Positions 24,903 to 33,745 of a stretch of DNA of 64,000 nt are shown in pieces. The position numbers and the translations under genes were made by a program. Source of the stretch: an uncultured Flavobacteriaceae bacterium (lineage in GTDB: Bacteria; Bacteroidota; Bacteroidia; Flavobacteriales; Flavobacteriaceae). The DNA is taken from NCBI GenBank assembly GCA_947502975.1, contig CANNBV010000003.1, positions 558,001 through 622,000 on the forward strand, read 5' to 3'. Under the pieces are notes generated by a model. The model was not told the origin of the DNA. It worked only from the letters and a program-made list of their open reading frames with translations, and did no database searches. Positions within the stretch are counted from its first letter, which is position 1, and each line of letters opens with the position of its first letter.

Positions 24903-26368
24903 ATATACTTGTAACTGGAGCAACAGGCTATATTGGAAAACGATTAATTCCTTTTTTATTAAATCAAGGACATACTGTCGTGTGTGTGGTAAGAGATAGA
25001 TTAAGAGCCGAAAAAAGTTATTTAGAAGATGATAAAGTCTTCGTAATTGAAGCTGATTTTTTAAAACCAGAATCCCTAGAAAATATTCCTAAAAAAATTG
25101 ATGTTGCATATTATCTCATTCATTCTATGTCGAATTCTTCAAAAGATTTTGAATCTCTTGAAGAGCGCTGTGCCATTAATTTTAAAAATTACATAGAAAC
25201 TACAGATACGGAACAAGTAATTTACTTAAGTGGTATTACTAATGAAGATGAACTTTCTAAACATTTACGTTCAAGAAAAAACGTAGAAGAACAATTAAAA
25301 TCAGACAGGTATGCATTAACCATTTTTAAGGCAGGTATCATTGTAGGCTCTGGTAGCTCTTCATTCGAAATAATTAGAGATCTTGTTGAAAAACTTCCTT
25401 TTATGATAGCGCCAAAATGGTTAAATACTAAAAGTCAACCTTTAGCTGTAAGGGATGTTTTAGCATTTTTATCAAAAGCAGCAGGAAATGTAGAGGTTTA
25501 CAACAAATCGTATGATGTTTTTGGCCCAGAGATTATTACATACAAGGACATGTTATTGCAATTTGCCGAAGTAAGAGGATTAAAACGCTACATTCTTACA
25601 GTTCCAGTTATGACACCAAAATTATCATCGTATTGGTTGTATTTTGTAACATCAACATCTTACAAATTAGCAACGTCTTTGGTGGACAGCATGGGAATTC
25701 AAATCATAGGCAAAAAGAGTGATATCAACAATCTACTAAAAGTAAAGCCAATTACCTACAAAGCAGCTGTAGAATTAGCGTTTGAAAAAATTGAACAAAA
25801 TAGCATTGTATCTAGCTGGAAGGATTCTATGGTTAGCAGCGGTAGACTTGCAAACCGTATACATAAATATGTAAATGTGCCAAAGTTTGGCTGTTTTAAA
25901 GATTATAAAGAACGTCAAATAATTGATGCAGACGAAACCATAGAAAAAATTTGGCGTATTGGTGGAGAGAACGGATGGTACTATGGTACATTTTTATGGC
26001 GTATTAGAGGTTATGTTGATAAGCTTTTTGGAGGGATAGGTTTAAGACGTGGGCGCACAAGCCCAACTGAACTAGATGCTGGAGACGCTCTGGATTTCTG
26101 GCGTGTGATATATGCAGACAAAACTAAAAGAAAATTGTTGCTGTATGCAGAGATGCGATTGCCTGGAGAAGCCTGGTTAGAATTTAAAATAGAAGACAAC
26201 AAATTAAAACAAACAGCAACATTTAGACCTCGTGGACTTTGGGGTAGATTATATTGGTATGCTGTACTACCATTTCATGGATTTATTTTTTCTGGAATGA
26301 TTAATAAACTCGTTAATGTTGAGTCACAAGAAACAATATTTACCACAGAAAACGTGTCCAATATGTAA
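24899..26368 (+). CDS. NAD(P)-binding epimerase-like protein with DUF2867 domain
   Basis: The 489 residues consist of an extended-SDR Rossmann domain ([18 protein letters not shown], GxxGxxG; about residues 1-290) fused to a C-terminal DUF2867 domain (about 330-475, with [20 protein letters not shown] and [12 protein letters not shown]). The architecture is the YbjT/complex-I-assembly-like type fused to an SRPBCC-like lipid-binding fold. The substrate is unknown. The last 53 bases overlap the small DUF2256 gene in another frame. Confidence 0.88.
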   Translation: MNILVTGATGYIGKRLIPFLLNQGHTVVCVVRDRLRAEKSYLEDDKVFVIEADFLKPESLENIPKKIDVAYYLIHSMSNSSKDFESLEERCAINFKNYIETTDTEQVIYLSGITNEDELSKHLRSRKNVEEQLKSDRYALTIFKAGIIVGSGSSSFEIIRDLVEKLPFMIAPKWLNTKSQPLAVRDVLAFLSKAAGNVEVYNKSYDVFGPEIITYKDMLLQFAEVRGLKRYILTVPVMTPKLSSYWLYFVTSTSYKLATSLVDSMGIQIIGKKSDINNLLKVKPITYKAAVELAFEKIEQNSIVSSWKDSMVSSGRLANRIHKYVNVPKFGCFKDYKERQIIDADETIEKIWRIGGENGWYYGTFLWRIRGYVDKLFGGIGLRRGRTSPTELDAGDALDFWRVIYADKTKRKLLLYAEMRLPGEAWLEFKIEDNKLKQTATFRPRGLWGRLYWYAVLPFHGFIFSGMINKLVNVESQETIFTTENVSNM

Positions 26369-26465
26369 TCGCCCTTTTTCATGGAGAAAGAAATGGGAAA
26401 AGAATTGGGAACATGTAAAATATTGTAGTGAGCGATGCAGAAGAAACAAAACAATATTGGTTTAG
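26316..26465 (+). CDS. DUF2256 zinc-ribbon mini-protein overlapping both neighbours
   Basis: A 49-residue frame begins at ATG 26316 inside the epimerase gene and ends at 26465 inside the CRY-DASH gene, in a frame distinct from each. It encodes [20 protein letters not shown] followed by [14 protein letters not shown], the DUF2256 pattern with two Cys pairs (C14/C17 and C37/C41) that should hold a zinc ion, and a Trp/Lys-rich centre. The family is usually found next to photolyase or cryptochrome genes. The overlaps (53 and 31 bases) imply translational coupling. Function is unknown; RNA or DNA binding is conceivable. Confidence 0.88.
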   Translation: MLSHKKQYLPQKTCPICNRPFSWRKKWEKNWEHVKYCSERCRRNKTILV

Positions 26466-27745
26466 TTTGGTTTAGAAACAATTTAAGAGTTAATGATAAT
26501 GTGGTTTTAAATAAAGCCATAATGCAACACAAGCACCTTATTGCTGCTTACTGCTTTGACCCTAGACATTTTGAAGTTGATACGTTTGGTTTCAAAAAAA
26601 CAAAAAAATTTAGAGCTAAGTTTCTCATAGAAGCCATCCAAGATTTAAAGAAAAGCCTTAACGATATTAATATTGAATTGTTTATTTATCAAAACAAACC
26701 AGAACATACAATTCCAAACCTGGTTAAGCAATTCAATATAAATTCTATATATCTGCAAAAGGAATGGACAAATGAAGAAGTTCAAGTTTTAGAACGTGTT
26801 AAATCAAATAGTCCAGAGAATACCTCATTCCATGAATGCTATGACCAGTTTCTATTTCATCCAGAAGATGTAGACATATCTTTTAATGAAATCCCACAGA
26901 TATTTACCAATTTTAGAAAAAAGGTTGAAAAATATAGTGTGATAAGACCAGAGAGCTATCCGTTACCTTCAGAACCCATTCAAAAGATTTCTAATCCTAC
27001 AAAAATCCCAACGCTTGAAGATTTAGGATTTGAAAATTTCGCCCTCAATCCTAATTCAGCATTTCCATTTGAAGGCGGCGAAAATTCAGCTTTAAGTCGT
27101 TTGGATGATTATTGCTTTCAAACTAAAAAATTAGGGTTTTATAAAAAAACAAGAAATGGCTTGATTGGTACTGATTATAGCTCCAAATTTTCGCCATGGC
27201 TAGCTAATGGTAGTATTTCGGCAAGAACAATTTATTGGAACGTTAAAAGGTTTGAAAAAGAACATTATAAAAATCAATCTACTTATTGGTTGATTTTTGA
27301 ACTCATCTGGAGAGATTATTTTAAATATATTTCATTAAAACACGGTAATAGAATTTTCAAAATTGGAGGTATTCTAAGTAAAGACTATAAATGGGAAACT
27401 GATAACGTTCTAGTTAAGCAATGGATAAATGGGCAAACCATATCATCATTTGTAAATGCAAACATGATAGAGCTCAAAAAAACGGGGTGGATGAGCAATA
27501 GAGGACGACAGAACACAGCCTCTTTTTTTGCAAAGGATTTAAAATTAGATTGGAGAATAGGTGCAGCTTATTTTGAGTCTATACTAATAGACTATGATGT
27601 GCACAGCAATTATGGTAATTGGATGTATGTTTCTGGAGTTGGTAACGATCCAAGAGATAGAAAATTTAATGTGAATTTGCAAGCTGAGCGGTATGATGCT
27701 AGTGGTAAGTTTCAAAATTTATGGCTGCAAAAAACCTTGTTTTAA
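26435..27745 (+). CDS. CRY-DASH-type cryptochrome/photolyase
   Basis: The 436 residues contain the N-terminal antenna domain ([23 protein letters not shown]) and the helical FAD domain. The DASH subfamily is recognised by [25 protein letters not shown] and, in the FAD loop, [21 protein letters not shown] followed by a terminal WL motif. CRY-DASH proteins bind FAD and an antenna pterin, repair cyclobutane dimers mainly in single-stranded DNA, and may signal blue light. The start used here lies inside the DUF2256 gene; there is no better one downstream. It is the first of four paralogous genes in 10 kb. Confidence 0.92.
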   Translation: MQKKQNNIGLVWFRNNLRVNDNVVLNKAIMQHKHLIAAYCFDPRHFEVDTFGFKKTKKFRAKFLIEAIQDLKKSLNDINIELFIYQNKPEHTIPNLVKQFNINSIYLQKEWTNEEVQVLERVKSNSPENTSFHECYDQFLFHPEDVDISFNEIPQIFTNFRKKVEKYSVIRPESYPLPSEPIQKISNPTKIPTLEDLGFENFALNPNSAFPFEGGENSALSRLDDYCFQTKKLGFYKKTRNGLIGTDYSSKFSPWLANGSISARTIYWNVKRFEKEHYKNQSTYWLIFELIWRDYFKYISLKHGNRIFKIGGILSKDYKWETDNVLVKQWINGQTISSFVNANMIELKKTGWMSNRGRQNTASFFAKDLKLDWRIGAAYFESILIDYDVHSNYGNWMYVSGVGNDPRDRKFNVNLQAERYDASGKFQNLWLQKTLF

Positions 27746-27750
27746 TACCA

Positions 27751-27854
27751 TGTCTGTTCAAGTGATTTGTGAATAACGAGCTAATTGTATTGAGAACAAT
27801 TTAAGGATCTCGATATAATTCTGATAAAAAAAATCAGAATTACTAGATGTGACA
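27751..27854. repeat. TGTC...GACA-bounded repeat in the photolyase operon
   Basis: The 104-base spacer element starts TGTCTGTTCAAGTG and ends ACTAGATGTGACA. It contains TTGTATTGAGAA and a perfect hairpin with arms AATTCTGAT (27817-27825) and ATCAGAATT (27833-27841). It shares blocks with 12882-12926. It separates the CRY-DASH gene from the FeS-type gene and may attenuate or stabilise the transcript. Confidence 0.45.
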
Positions 27855-27866
27855 ATAACTTTAAAA

Positions 27867-29399
27867 ATGAAAACACTAAGACTCATATTAGGTGACCAAC
27901 TCAATATAAAACACTCATGGTTTAAGGAAACTGATGCTAATGTCACCTATTGCCTTTTTGAAATGAGACAAGAAACGGATTATGTAACCCATCATATTCA
28001 AAAAGTGATTGGTTTTTTTGCTGCTATGCGTCAGTTTTCAGAACATCTAAAATCTAGTGGACAAAAGGTTATCTACTTCAAAATTAATGATGAAAATAAT
28101 GTGCATAGTTTAACTAACAACATTTCAAAATTAATAGAAGAACATCATATCGAAAACTTCGAATATATTTTTCCAGATGAATACAGATTAGATCAGCAAC
28201 TGCAAAGCTTTTGTAAATCGATAAATATTACTTACAAAGTATACACAGCAGAACATTTTTACACAAAACGCGAAGATTTAGACATCTTCTTTAAAGGCAA
28301 AAAACAGTATCTCATGGAAAATTTCTATAGAGATATGCGCAAGAAGCATAATATTTTGATGGTTGCTGATCAGCCAGAAGGCGGCAAATGGAATTACGAT
28401 AAAAGCAACAGAAATAAATGGAAAGGTGATGTTGAAATCCCTCCTTATAAATTATTCAAAAATGGTGTTTCTGAAATCGTAAAGGATATTGAAAATGCTA
28501 AAATCGATACTATCGGTAAGTTTGAAACTAAAACATTCTCCTACCCTATTTCTCGTTCTCAGGCCTTAGAGCAGCTAAAATACTTTTGTGAGCATTTATT
28601 GAAATATTTTGGGGATTATCAAGATGCCATGCATACCGAACAGGAGTATCTATTTCACTCTAGATTATCTTTTGCCATGAATATAAAATTAGTATCTCCA
28701 AAAGATGTTGTAACTACTGTTATGAATTACTACAGAAAACATGGAAAAGATATTAACATTTCGCAAGTAGAAGGTTTTATTCGCCAAATTATTGGTTGGC
28801 GTGAATATATGCGTGGGATGTATTGGGCCTTTATGCCAGAATACAAATCTAAAAACGAATTAAATAATCATAATAATTTGCCTGACTTTTTCTGGACAGG
28901 AAATACAAAAATGAATTGCTTAAAACATGCAATAACTAATTCATTAGATAATGGGTATGCGCACCACATTCAACGTTTAATGATTACTGGTAATTATGCG
29001 CTGTTAACCCAAACTAATCCGGACGAAGTCGATGATTGGTATTTAGGCATTTATGTAGACGCTGTAGAATGGGTACAACTTACCAATACAAGAGGCATGA
29101 GCCAGTTTGCTGATGGTGGGAAAATTGCAACTAAACCTTATGTGTCGTCTGGATCTTACATTAATAAAATGAGTAACTATTGTGGAGATTGCACATACAA
29201 CAGAAATAAAAAAGTAGGAGAAGACGCTTGCCCTTTTAATAGTTTATATTGGAATTTTTTGAATCAAAAAAGAGAACAACTGGGAAACAACTTCAGAATG
29301 AAAATGATGTACAGCTTATTAGATAAAATGGATAAGCAAAATATACAAGATATTAAAGAAAAAGCACAACATATAATTGCGAATCAAGATGACTACTAA
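27867..29399 (+). CDS. FeS-type bacterial cryptochrome/photolyase (PhrB-like, (6-4) repair)
   Basis: Starting at ATG 27867 (MKTLRLILGDQLN) the protein is 510 residues. The RLILGDQLN opening and the C-terminal cysteine-rich segment define the FeS-BCP subfamily. Four cysteines at about residues 351 (MNCLKHA), 439 and 442 (YCGDC) and 455 (DACPFN) fall at nearly the same numbers as the 4Fe-4S ligands I recall for Agrobacterium PhrB (350, 438, 441, 454). Such enzymes bind FAD and a lumazine antenna and repair (6-4) photoproducts. An upstream GTG at 27849 would add six residues without family support. It overlaps the next gene by 11 bases. Confidence 0.94.
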   Translation: MKTLRLILGDQLNIKHSWFKETDANVTYCLFEMRQETDYVTHHIQKVIGFFAAMRQFSEHLKSSGQKVIYFKINDENNVHSLTNNISKLIEEHHIENFEYIFPDEYRLDQQLQSFCKSINITYKVYTAEHFYTKREDLDIFFKGKKQYLMENFYRDMRKKHNILMVADQPEGGKWNYDKSNRNKWKGDVEIPPYKLFKNGVSEIVKDIENAKIDTIGKFETKTFSYPISRSQALEQLKYFCEHLLKYFGDYQDAMHTEQEYLFHSRLSFAMNIKLVSPKDVVTTVMNYYRKHGKDINISQVEGFIRQIIGWREYMRGMYWAFMPEYKSKNELNNHNNLPDFFWTGNTKMNCLKHAITNSLDNGYAHHIQRLMITGNYALLTQTNPDEVDDWYLGIYVDAVEWVQLTNTRGMSQFADGGKIATKPYVSSGSYINKMSNYCGDCTYNRNKKVGEDACPFNSLYWNFLNQKREQLGNNFRMKMMYSLLDKMDKQNIQDIKEKAQHIIANQDDY

Positions 29400-30870
29400 G
29401 CCTCATATCACTATCGTTTGGTTAAAACGTGATTTACGTTTGTATGACAATGAAGCGATTTATAATGCTTTAAAAACTGGAAAACCTACACTTCTACTCT
29501 ATAGTTTTGAACCTCTTTTAATGAACGACCCGCATTATAGCGAACGTCATTGGAATTTTATAAAAGAATCTATTGTTGATTTAAACAAGGCATTAGAAAC
29601 TTACAATTCTAAAATACTTGCCGTACAATCAGATATAATAGCAGCAATTAACCAGTTGCAAACACATTATCATATTACAGATATTTATTCACATCAGGAA
29701 ACTGGAATTTTAGTCACTTTTGAAAGAGATAAAAACTTTAAACGCTTCTGTAAAAACAACTTGATTAATTGGCATGAAAATACAAATAATGGTGTGCAAC
29801 GCGGATTAAAAAACAGAAACGGTTGGACTGAAATGGTAGATGCCTTTTATGCCGTAGAACCATTGTCGTTCAATCCAAGCAATAATCAGCTATTAAACAT
29901 TCAGGAAATTAATATGCTTGAAAAACATTTTAATCTTCCTACTTTAAACACACCCGAATTTACACCATTCCAAAAAGGTGGGCGCTCCATAGGTCTAAGG
30001 TATTTAAAATCATTTTTTGAAGAACGTTACTCTAATTATATGTTCAATATTTCAAAACCTGAACTTGCACGAATCAGTTGTAGTAGAATTTCTCCATACA
30101 TAGCTTGGGGAAACTTATCGGTAAGGGAAGTGTATCATAAAGCCTATCATTTAAAGAAAACATCAAAGCACAAAAAAGCATTAGAAGCTTTTATGTCTCG
30201 CTTAAGATGGCAAACTCATTTCATACAAAAATTCGAAATGGAACATACTATGGAAGAAGCTAGTGTAAACAAAGGCTTTCATAAATTAAAAAAAAGTATT
30301 TCTAAACAATACCAAAACGCATGGAAAACTGGGCAAACTGGATATCCACTTGTAGATGCATCTATGCGTTGCTTAAATGAGACTGGATATCTTAATTTTA
30401 GAATGCGCGCTCTTGTTGTTTCTTTTTTTACACATAATTTGTGGCAACCTTGGCAAGAAGCCACTACATATCTATCTCAAATGTTTTTAGATTTTGAACC
30501 TGGTATACATTTTCCACAACTACAAATGCAGGCTGGAGAAACTGGGATAAACATGTTACGCATCTATAATCCTATAAAAAATAGTTTAGAACACGATCCT
30601 GAAGCATCCTTTATAAAAAAATGGGTGCCAGAACTTGATACTTTAGATATACCTTTTGTACATCAGCCTTACTTAATGACTGAAATGGAACAACAGTTCT
30701 ATAATTTTCAATTAGGCAAAGATTACCCAAAACCTATTGTAGATTTAGAAACTACAAGAAAAAAGGCTGGAGATACACTTTGGAAACTCCGTCAAGATAA
30801 ATCGGTTATGGAAGAAAGTAAGCGAATCCTTAAAAAGCACACACTTAAAAAGCGACTTCACAACACTTAA
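29389..30870 (+). CDS. Unusual cryptochrome/photolyase-family FAD protein
   Basis: The ATG at 29389 gives 493 residues. The antenna domain is normal (ITIVWLKRDLRLYDNEAIYNAL). The FAD domain keeps RLRWQTHFIQKFE and GYPLVDASMRCLNETGYLNFRMR. In place of the usual N-W-Q-W-x-x-G-T/S-G loop it has FEPGIHFPQLQMQAGETGIN followed by MLRIYNPIKNSLEHDP. This marks a separate branch often found beside FeS-type photolyase genes. FAD binding is likely; whether it repairs DNA or senses light is not known to me. Translation is coupled to the FeS-type gene by an 11-base overlap. Confidence 0.88.
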   Translation: MTTKPHITIVWLKRDLRLYDNEAIYNALKTGKPTLLLYSFEPLLMNDPHYSERHWNFIKESIVDLNKALETYNSKILAVQSDIIAAINQLQTHYHITDIYSHQETGILVTFERDKNFKRFCKNNLINWHENTNNGVQRGLKNRNGWTEMVDAFYAVEPLSFNPSNNQLLNIQEINMLEKHFNLPTLNTPEFTPFQKGGRSIGLRYLKSFFEERYSNYMFNISKPELARISCSRISPYIAWGNLSVREVYHKAYHLKKTSKHKKALEAFMSRLRWQTHFIQKFEMEHTMEEASVNKGFHKLKKSISKQYQNAWKTGQTGYPLVDASMRCLNETGYLNFRMRALVVSFFTHNLWQPWQEATTYLSQMFLDFEPGIHFPQLQMQAGETGINMLRIYNPIKNSLEHDPEASFIKKWVPELDTLDIPFVHQPYLMTEMEQQFYNFQLGKDYPKPIVDLETTRKKAGDTLWKLRQDKSVMEESKRILKKHTLKKRLHNT

Positions 30871-30929
30871 ATACTGATTTACAAGGAATTGCAATACATT
30901 ATAAATTTTTTTGATAGCTCGATGTTAAA

Positions 30930-30975
30930 TTTTGTTTAACTTATTTATAAAAAACTTAAACATTTTGTATATTTG
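30930..30975 (+). promoter_or_regulatory. Bipartite regulon motif, site 2, with promoter of photolyase operon 2
   Basis: TTTTGTTTA at 30930-30938, 17 bases, TTAAACA at 30956-30962, then TTTTGTAT running into the -7 element TATATTTG at 30968-30975. Spacing is identical to site 1 at 22226. Of the 41 positions from the first T to the -7 box the two sites agree at most, including 13 contiguous at the left and 15 at the right. The ATG of the next gene is at 30993. Confidence 0.8.
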
Positions 30976-30992
30976 AGTAACAAAAAGAGATA

Positions 30993-31421
30993 ATGGTATT
31001 AAACTCAACACATCATATTAAAGAACAAAAGCAAATTATATCTGATTTGGTTGGGCGTTCATTTACACTTTTAGAGTCGTTAAAAATGAAGGGGATTGGC
31101 TCAAAACGCATGATAATTGGTGAAGTAAGTCCAAATTTAAAAAATTACATGAACAATATTGCAGATATCAACTATGCTAACATTGAATTACGCACAGGTG
31201 GTATACTTATTTTCATTAACAAAGGTTTACAAAACTTTACTTGGGCAATTCCTTATTATCAATTAGTAATGTACAAAACTAATGGGGCTAGCATTCATGC
31301 TCAAGGAAAGTTTATTCATTTTAAAAACAACAAAACATTTAAAGAGAATAAAAGATTCTTTGCAAAGATGTTAGACCAAAAAATAAAATACGACGAACAA
31401 TATAATTTTCAAGGTATATGA
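30993..31421 (+). CDS. Conserved hypothetical protein, first gene of photolyase operon 2
   Basis: The 142-residue protein has no recognised domain. It begins with a helical stretch (THHIKEQKQIISDLVGRSFTLLES), then alternates strands and helices (ANIELRTGGILIFINKGLQNFTWAIPYYQLVMYKTNGASIHAQGKFIHF), suggesting a small alpha/beta or PH-like fold. It lacks signal peptide and membrane segments, so it is cytoplasmic. It overlaps the TIGR03643 gene by four bases (ATGA) and is driven by regulon site 2. I know of similar proteins beside photolyase genes in flavobacteria, but no function. Confidence 0.75.
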   Translation: MVLNSTHHIKEQKQIISDLVGRSFTLLESLKMKGIGSKRMIIGEVSPNLKNYMNNIADINYANIELRTGGILIFINKGLQNFTWAIPYYQLVMYKTNGASIHAQGKFIHFKNNKTFKENKRFFAKMLDQKIKYDEQYNFQGI

Positions 31422-31690
31422 TATTATCTAATAATGACATAGATAGAGTTATAGAAATGGCCTGGGAAGATCGTACAACATTTGAAGCCATAGAATATCA
31501 GTTTGGGTTAAAAGAACAAGATGTTATTAAACTAATGCGAAGAGAAATGAAACTCAACAGTTTCAAAATGTGGCGTAAACGTGTTCAAGGACGTTCAACC
31601 AAACATGAAAAATTAAGAGTTTACGAAAAAGGACGCTTTAAATGTAGCAGACAAAAGCAAATAACACATAATAAAATTTCAAAACGTTAA
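31418..31690 (+). CDS. TIGR03643 (DUF2805) family protein
   Basis: This 90-residue basic protein matches TIGR03643/DUF2805: LSNNDIDRVIEMAWEDRTTFEAIEYQFGLKEQDVIKLMRREMKLNSFKMWRKRVQGRSTKH. The first half looks like a helix-turn-helix of sigma-factor-like type; the second is strongly basic, so nucleic-acid binding is plausible. The family is typically linked to photolyase/cryptochrome genes. Start codon overlaps the stop of the preceding gene. Confidence 0.88.
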   Translation: MILSNNDIDRVIEMAWEDRTTFEAIEYQFGLKEQDVIKLMRREMKLNSFKMWRKRVQGRSTKHEKLRVYEKGRFKCSRQKQITHNKISKR

Positions 31691-31739
31691 CGTGCTTTGA
31701 TTAATTCAAAATATTAAGACAGCACACAAAAAAGATGAC

Positions 31740-32435
31740 ATGCAATTAGAAAAATTAAAGACAAAAACTAACGGACACAAATTAAACGGGTTTACTGTAG
31801 AAGATATTGGAGATGATCATCTCTACACAGGATTAGAAACTCCAATGAAAGCTGATGCTTTCAAACTATCAGATATTGAGAAAAAAGAACGCATTGCCAT
31901 TTTATTTGAAGAAATCATGGATGTTATGGGTTTAGATTTAACGGATGATTCTCTTCAAGGTACTCCAAAACGTGTGGCCAAAATGTATATAGATGAAATT
32001 TTCTCTGGATTAAATCCAGAAAACAAACCCAAAGTGGCGTTGTTTGATAATAAATACCAATACAATCAGATGTTGGTTGAGAAAAACATTACTTTCTATT
32101 CAAATTGCGAACATCATTTTGTTCCAATCATAGGAAAAGCTCATGTAGCTTATATTTCATCTGGAAAAGTTATTGGACTTTCAAAATTGAATAGAATCGT
32201 GCAATATTATGCCAAACGTCCTCAGGTTCAAGAGCGCTTAACTAACCAAATTGCAAACGAATTAAAAACAATTTTAGATACAGAAGATGTTGCTGTCATC
32301 ATTGACGCAAAACACCTATGCGTATCTTCTAGAGGTATAAAAGATGATACCTCATCAACAGTTACCGCGTTTTACGGCGGACAATTTAATACTTCAGAAA
32401 AAATTACAGAATTACAAAATTATTTAAATAGTTAA
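31740..32435 (+). CDS. folE: GTP cyclohydrolase I
   Basis: The 231-residue enzyme converts GTP to 7,8-dihydroneopterin triphosphate, the first step of folate and pterin synthesis. Zinc ligands are C123 and H126 in SNCEHHFVPI, and C194 in KHLCVSSRG, with H192 nearby. TPKRVAKMYIDEIF and the terminal TVTAFYGGQF are also conserved. An N-terminal extension of about 40 residues is present. In this operon it probably supplies the pterin antenna or another pterin for photolyases (inference), perhaps as a second folE copy. This can be tested by looking for a further folE elsewhere. Confidence 0.95.
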   Translation: MQLEKLKTKTNGHKLNGFTVEDIGDDHLYTGLETPMKADAFKLSDIEKKERIAILFEEIMDVMGLDLTDDSLQGTPKRVAKMYIDEIFSGLNPENKPKVALFDNKYQYNQMLVEKNITFYSNCEHHFVPIIGKAHVAYISSGKVIGLSKLNRIVQYYAKRPQVQERLTNQIANELKTILDTEDVAVIIDAKHLCVSSRGIKDDTSSTVTAFYGGQFNTSEKITELQNYLNS

Positions 32436-32439
32436 CATC

Positions 32440-32664
32440 ATGGAATTGGAATTAATAAATAGAGCTTTAGAGTTTGAACAAAGAAAAATGAGATCATTAT
32501 CTACAAGTGATCGTGTAAAACTTTCAAGAGAAGCAAAAGCTTTGATCTTAGATTTAAATCAAATCTATAAGCAAAGAAAAGATGATAATATTATGGATAT
32601 CATGAAACGTTTAACCGTAATAAAAAGAAAAGTAGAAAAACGCTTGAAAGGGCGTCTATTATAA
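32440..32664 (+). CDS. Small basic helical protein, paralogue 1
   Basis: The 74-residue protein, starting four bases after folE, is all-helical and charged (NRALEFEQRKMRSLSTSDRV, LILDLNQIYKQRKD, IMKRLTVIKRKVEKRLKGR). It is about 55 percent identical by eye to the 71-residue product of the gene at 32820, a tandem duplication. I do not recognise the family. No cysteine or metal motif is present. Confidence 0.75.
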   Translation: MELELINRALEFEQRKMRSLSTSDRVKLSREAKALILDLNQIYKQRKDDNIMDIMKRLTVIKRKVEKRLKGRLL

Positions 32665-32819
32665 TAGCATAACTATTAATAATAAGACCTAAATCTTATA
32701 AAATATTAAATTTTATCTAATAAATCACTATAAAAATAGGTAATCTTCTATATTTTATTATATTGCGAAACTGTCCAAAACTGGATAGTTAATACAAAAT
32801 ATAGTAAGGTTAGAAAATT

Positions 32820-33035
32820 ATGGAGATTATTGACAAAGCTTTAGAATTCGAGCAACGCAGACATACGTTTAAAACAACGAGTGAGCGTATCGAATCTTCT
32901 AGAGAAGTAAAAAGTTTAATATTAGGTTTAAACGATATCTACAAAGTAGAAAAAGATCCAGAAATTATGGATTTGATGAAACGTTTAACAGTAATTAAAC
33001 AGAAAATAGAAAAGCGGCTAAAGGGCAGGCCATAA
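32820..33035 (+). CDS. Small basic helical protein, paralogue 2
   Basis: This 71-residue protein repeats the pattern of the gene at 32440: IDKALEFEQRR, SSREVKSLILGLNDIYK, MDLMKRLTVIKQKIEKRLKGR. The C-terminal 20 residues are almost identical between the two. The 155-base AT-rich spacer between the paralogues contains a weak hairpin (AACTGTCC / GGATAGTT) at about 32768-32789 and no clear promoter. Function unknown. Confidence 0.75.
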   Translation: MEIIDKALEFEQRRHTFKTTSERIESSREVKSLILGLNDIYKVEKDPEIMDLMKRLTVIKQKIEKRLKGRP

Positions 33036-33056
33036 AAACTAAATGCCCTGAAACCC

Positions 33057-33740
33057 ATGAAAACAATAATAGTAGTTGGTGGAAGTAAGGGCATTGGAAA
33101 AGCTTTAGTTGAGAAACTATTAGCAACTTGTAATGTAATAAACATTAGTAGAAGTATTCCAGAGACATCGCACAACAACCTAACTTACCACCAATGCGAT
33201 GTTACACAAGACGAATTACCAGAAATTGATAGTGCCGACGGACTTGTATACTGTCCAGGCAGTATAAACTTAAAACCTATAGGGCGTTTAAGTATTGATG
33301 ATTTTAAAAACGATTTTGAAATTAATGTCCTTGGTGCAGTTAAGGTGATTCAAAAATACCTTTCAGTTCTTAAGAACGGAAGCACACCCTCTATTGTCTT
33401 GTTTAGCACGGTTGCAGCTAAATTGGGGATGCCCTATCATGCGAGTATCGCTGTTGCGAAATCTGGTGTTGAAGGTTTAGTAAAATCATTAGGCGCAGAG
33501 TTAGCTCCTACCCTACGCATCAATGCTATTGCCCCTACTGTTACTGATACAGATTTAGCCTCAAAGTTACTACGTAATGATAAAATGATTGAAAATATCA
33601 CGGAGCGTCATCCTTTGAAAAAATTCTTATCACCAGAAGAAGTTGCAGATATGGCAGAGTTTCTGCTATCTGAAAAAGCCTTGTCTGTTTCTGGACAAGT
33701 ATTTGAAATGGATTGCGGTATTGTAAGTTTTAAAATTTAA
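33057..33740 (+). CDS. Classical short-chain dehydrogenase/reductase
   Basis: The 227 residues have the SDR cofactor motif IIVVGGSKGIGKALVEKL, the NAG-like segment LVYCPGSINLKP, a catalytic serine in VLFSTVAAKLGMPYHASIAVAKSGVEG, and a C-terminal SGQVFEMDCG. In the position of YxxxK the sequence reads HASIAVAKSG, so tyrosine is replaced by histidine while the lysine is kept; tyrosine at PYHAS is one residue away and could serve. The substrate is unknown. The gene is embedded in photolyase operon 2. Confidence 0.88.
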   Translation: MKTIIVVGGSKGIGKALVEKLLATCNVINISRSIPETSHNNLTYHQCDVTQDELPEIDSADGLVYCPGSINLKPIGRLSIDDFKNDFEINVLGAVKVIQKYLSVLKNGSTPSIVLFSTVAAKLGMPYHASIAVAKSGVEGLVKSLGAELAPTLRINAIAPTVTDTDLASKLLRNDKMIENITERHPLKKFLSPEEVADMAEFLLSEKALSVSGQVFEMDCGIVSFKI

Positions 33741-33745
33741 ATAAC

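Noticed and set aside
32768-32789. Hairpin AACTGTCC/GGATAGTT between the small paralogues as a riboswitch or terminator
   Set aside because: The stem is short, contains a G-T pair, and has no T run or conserved aptamer features.
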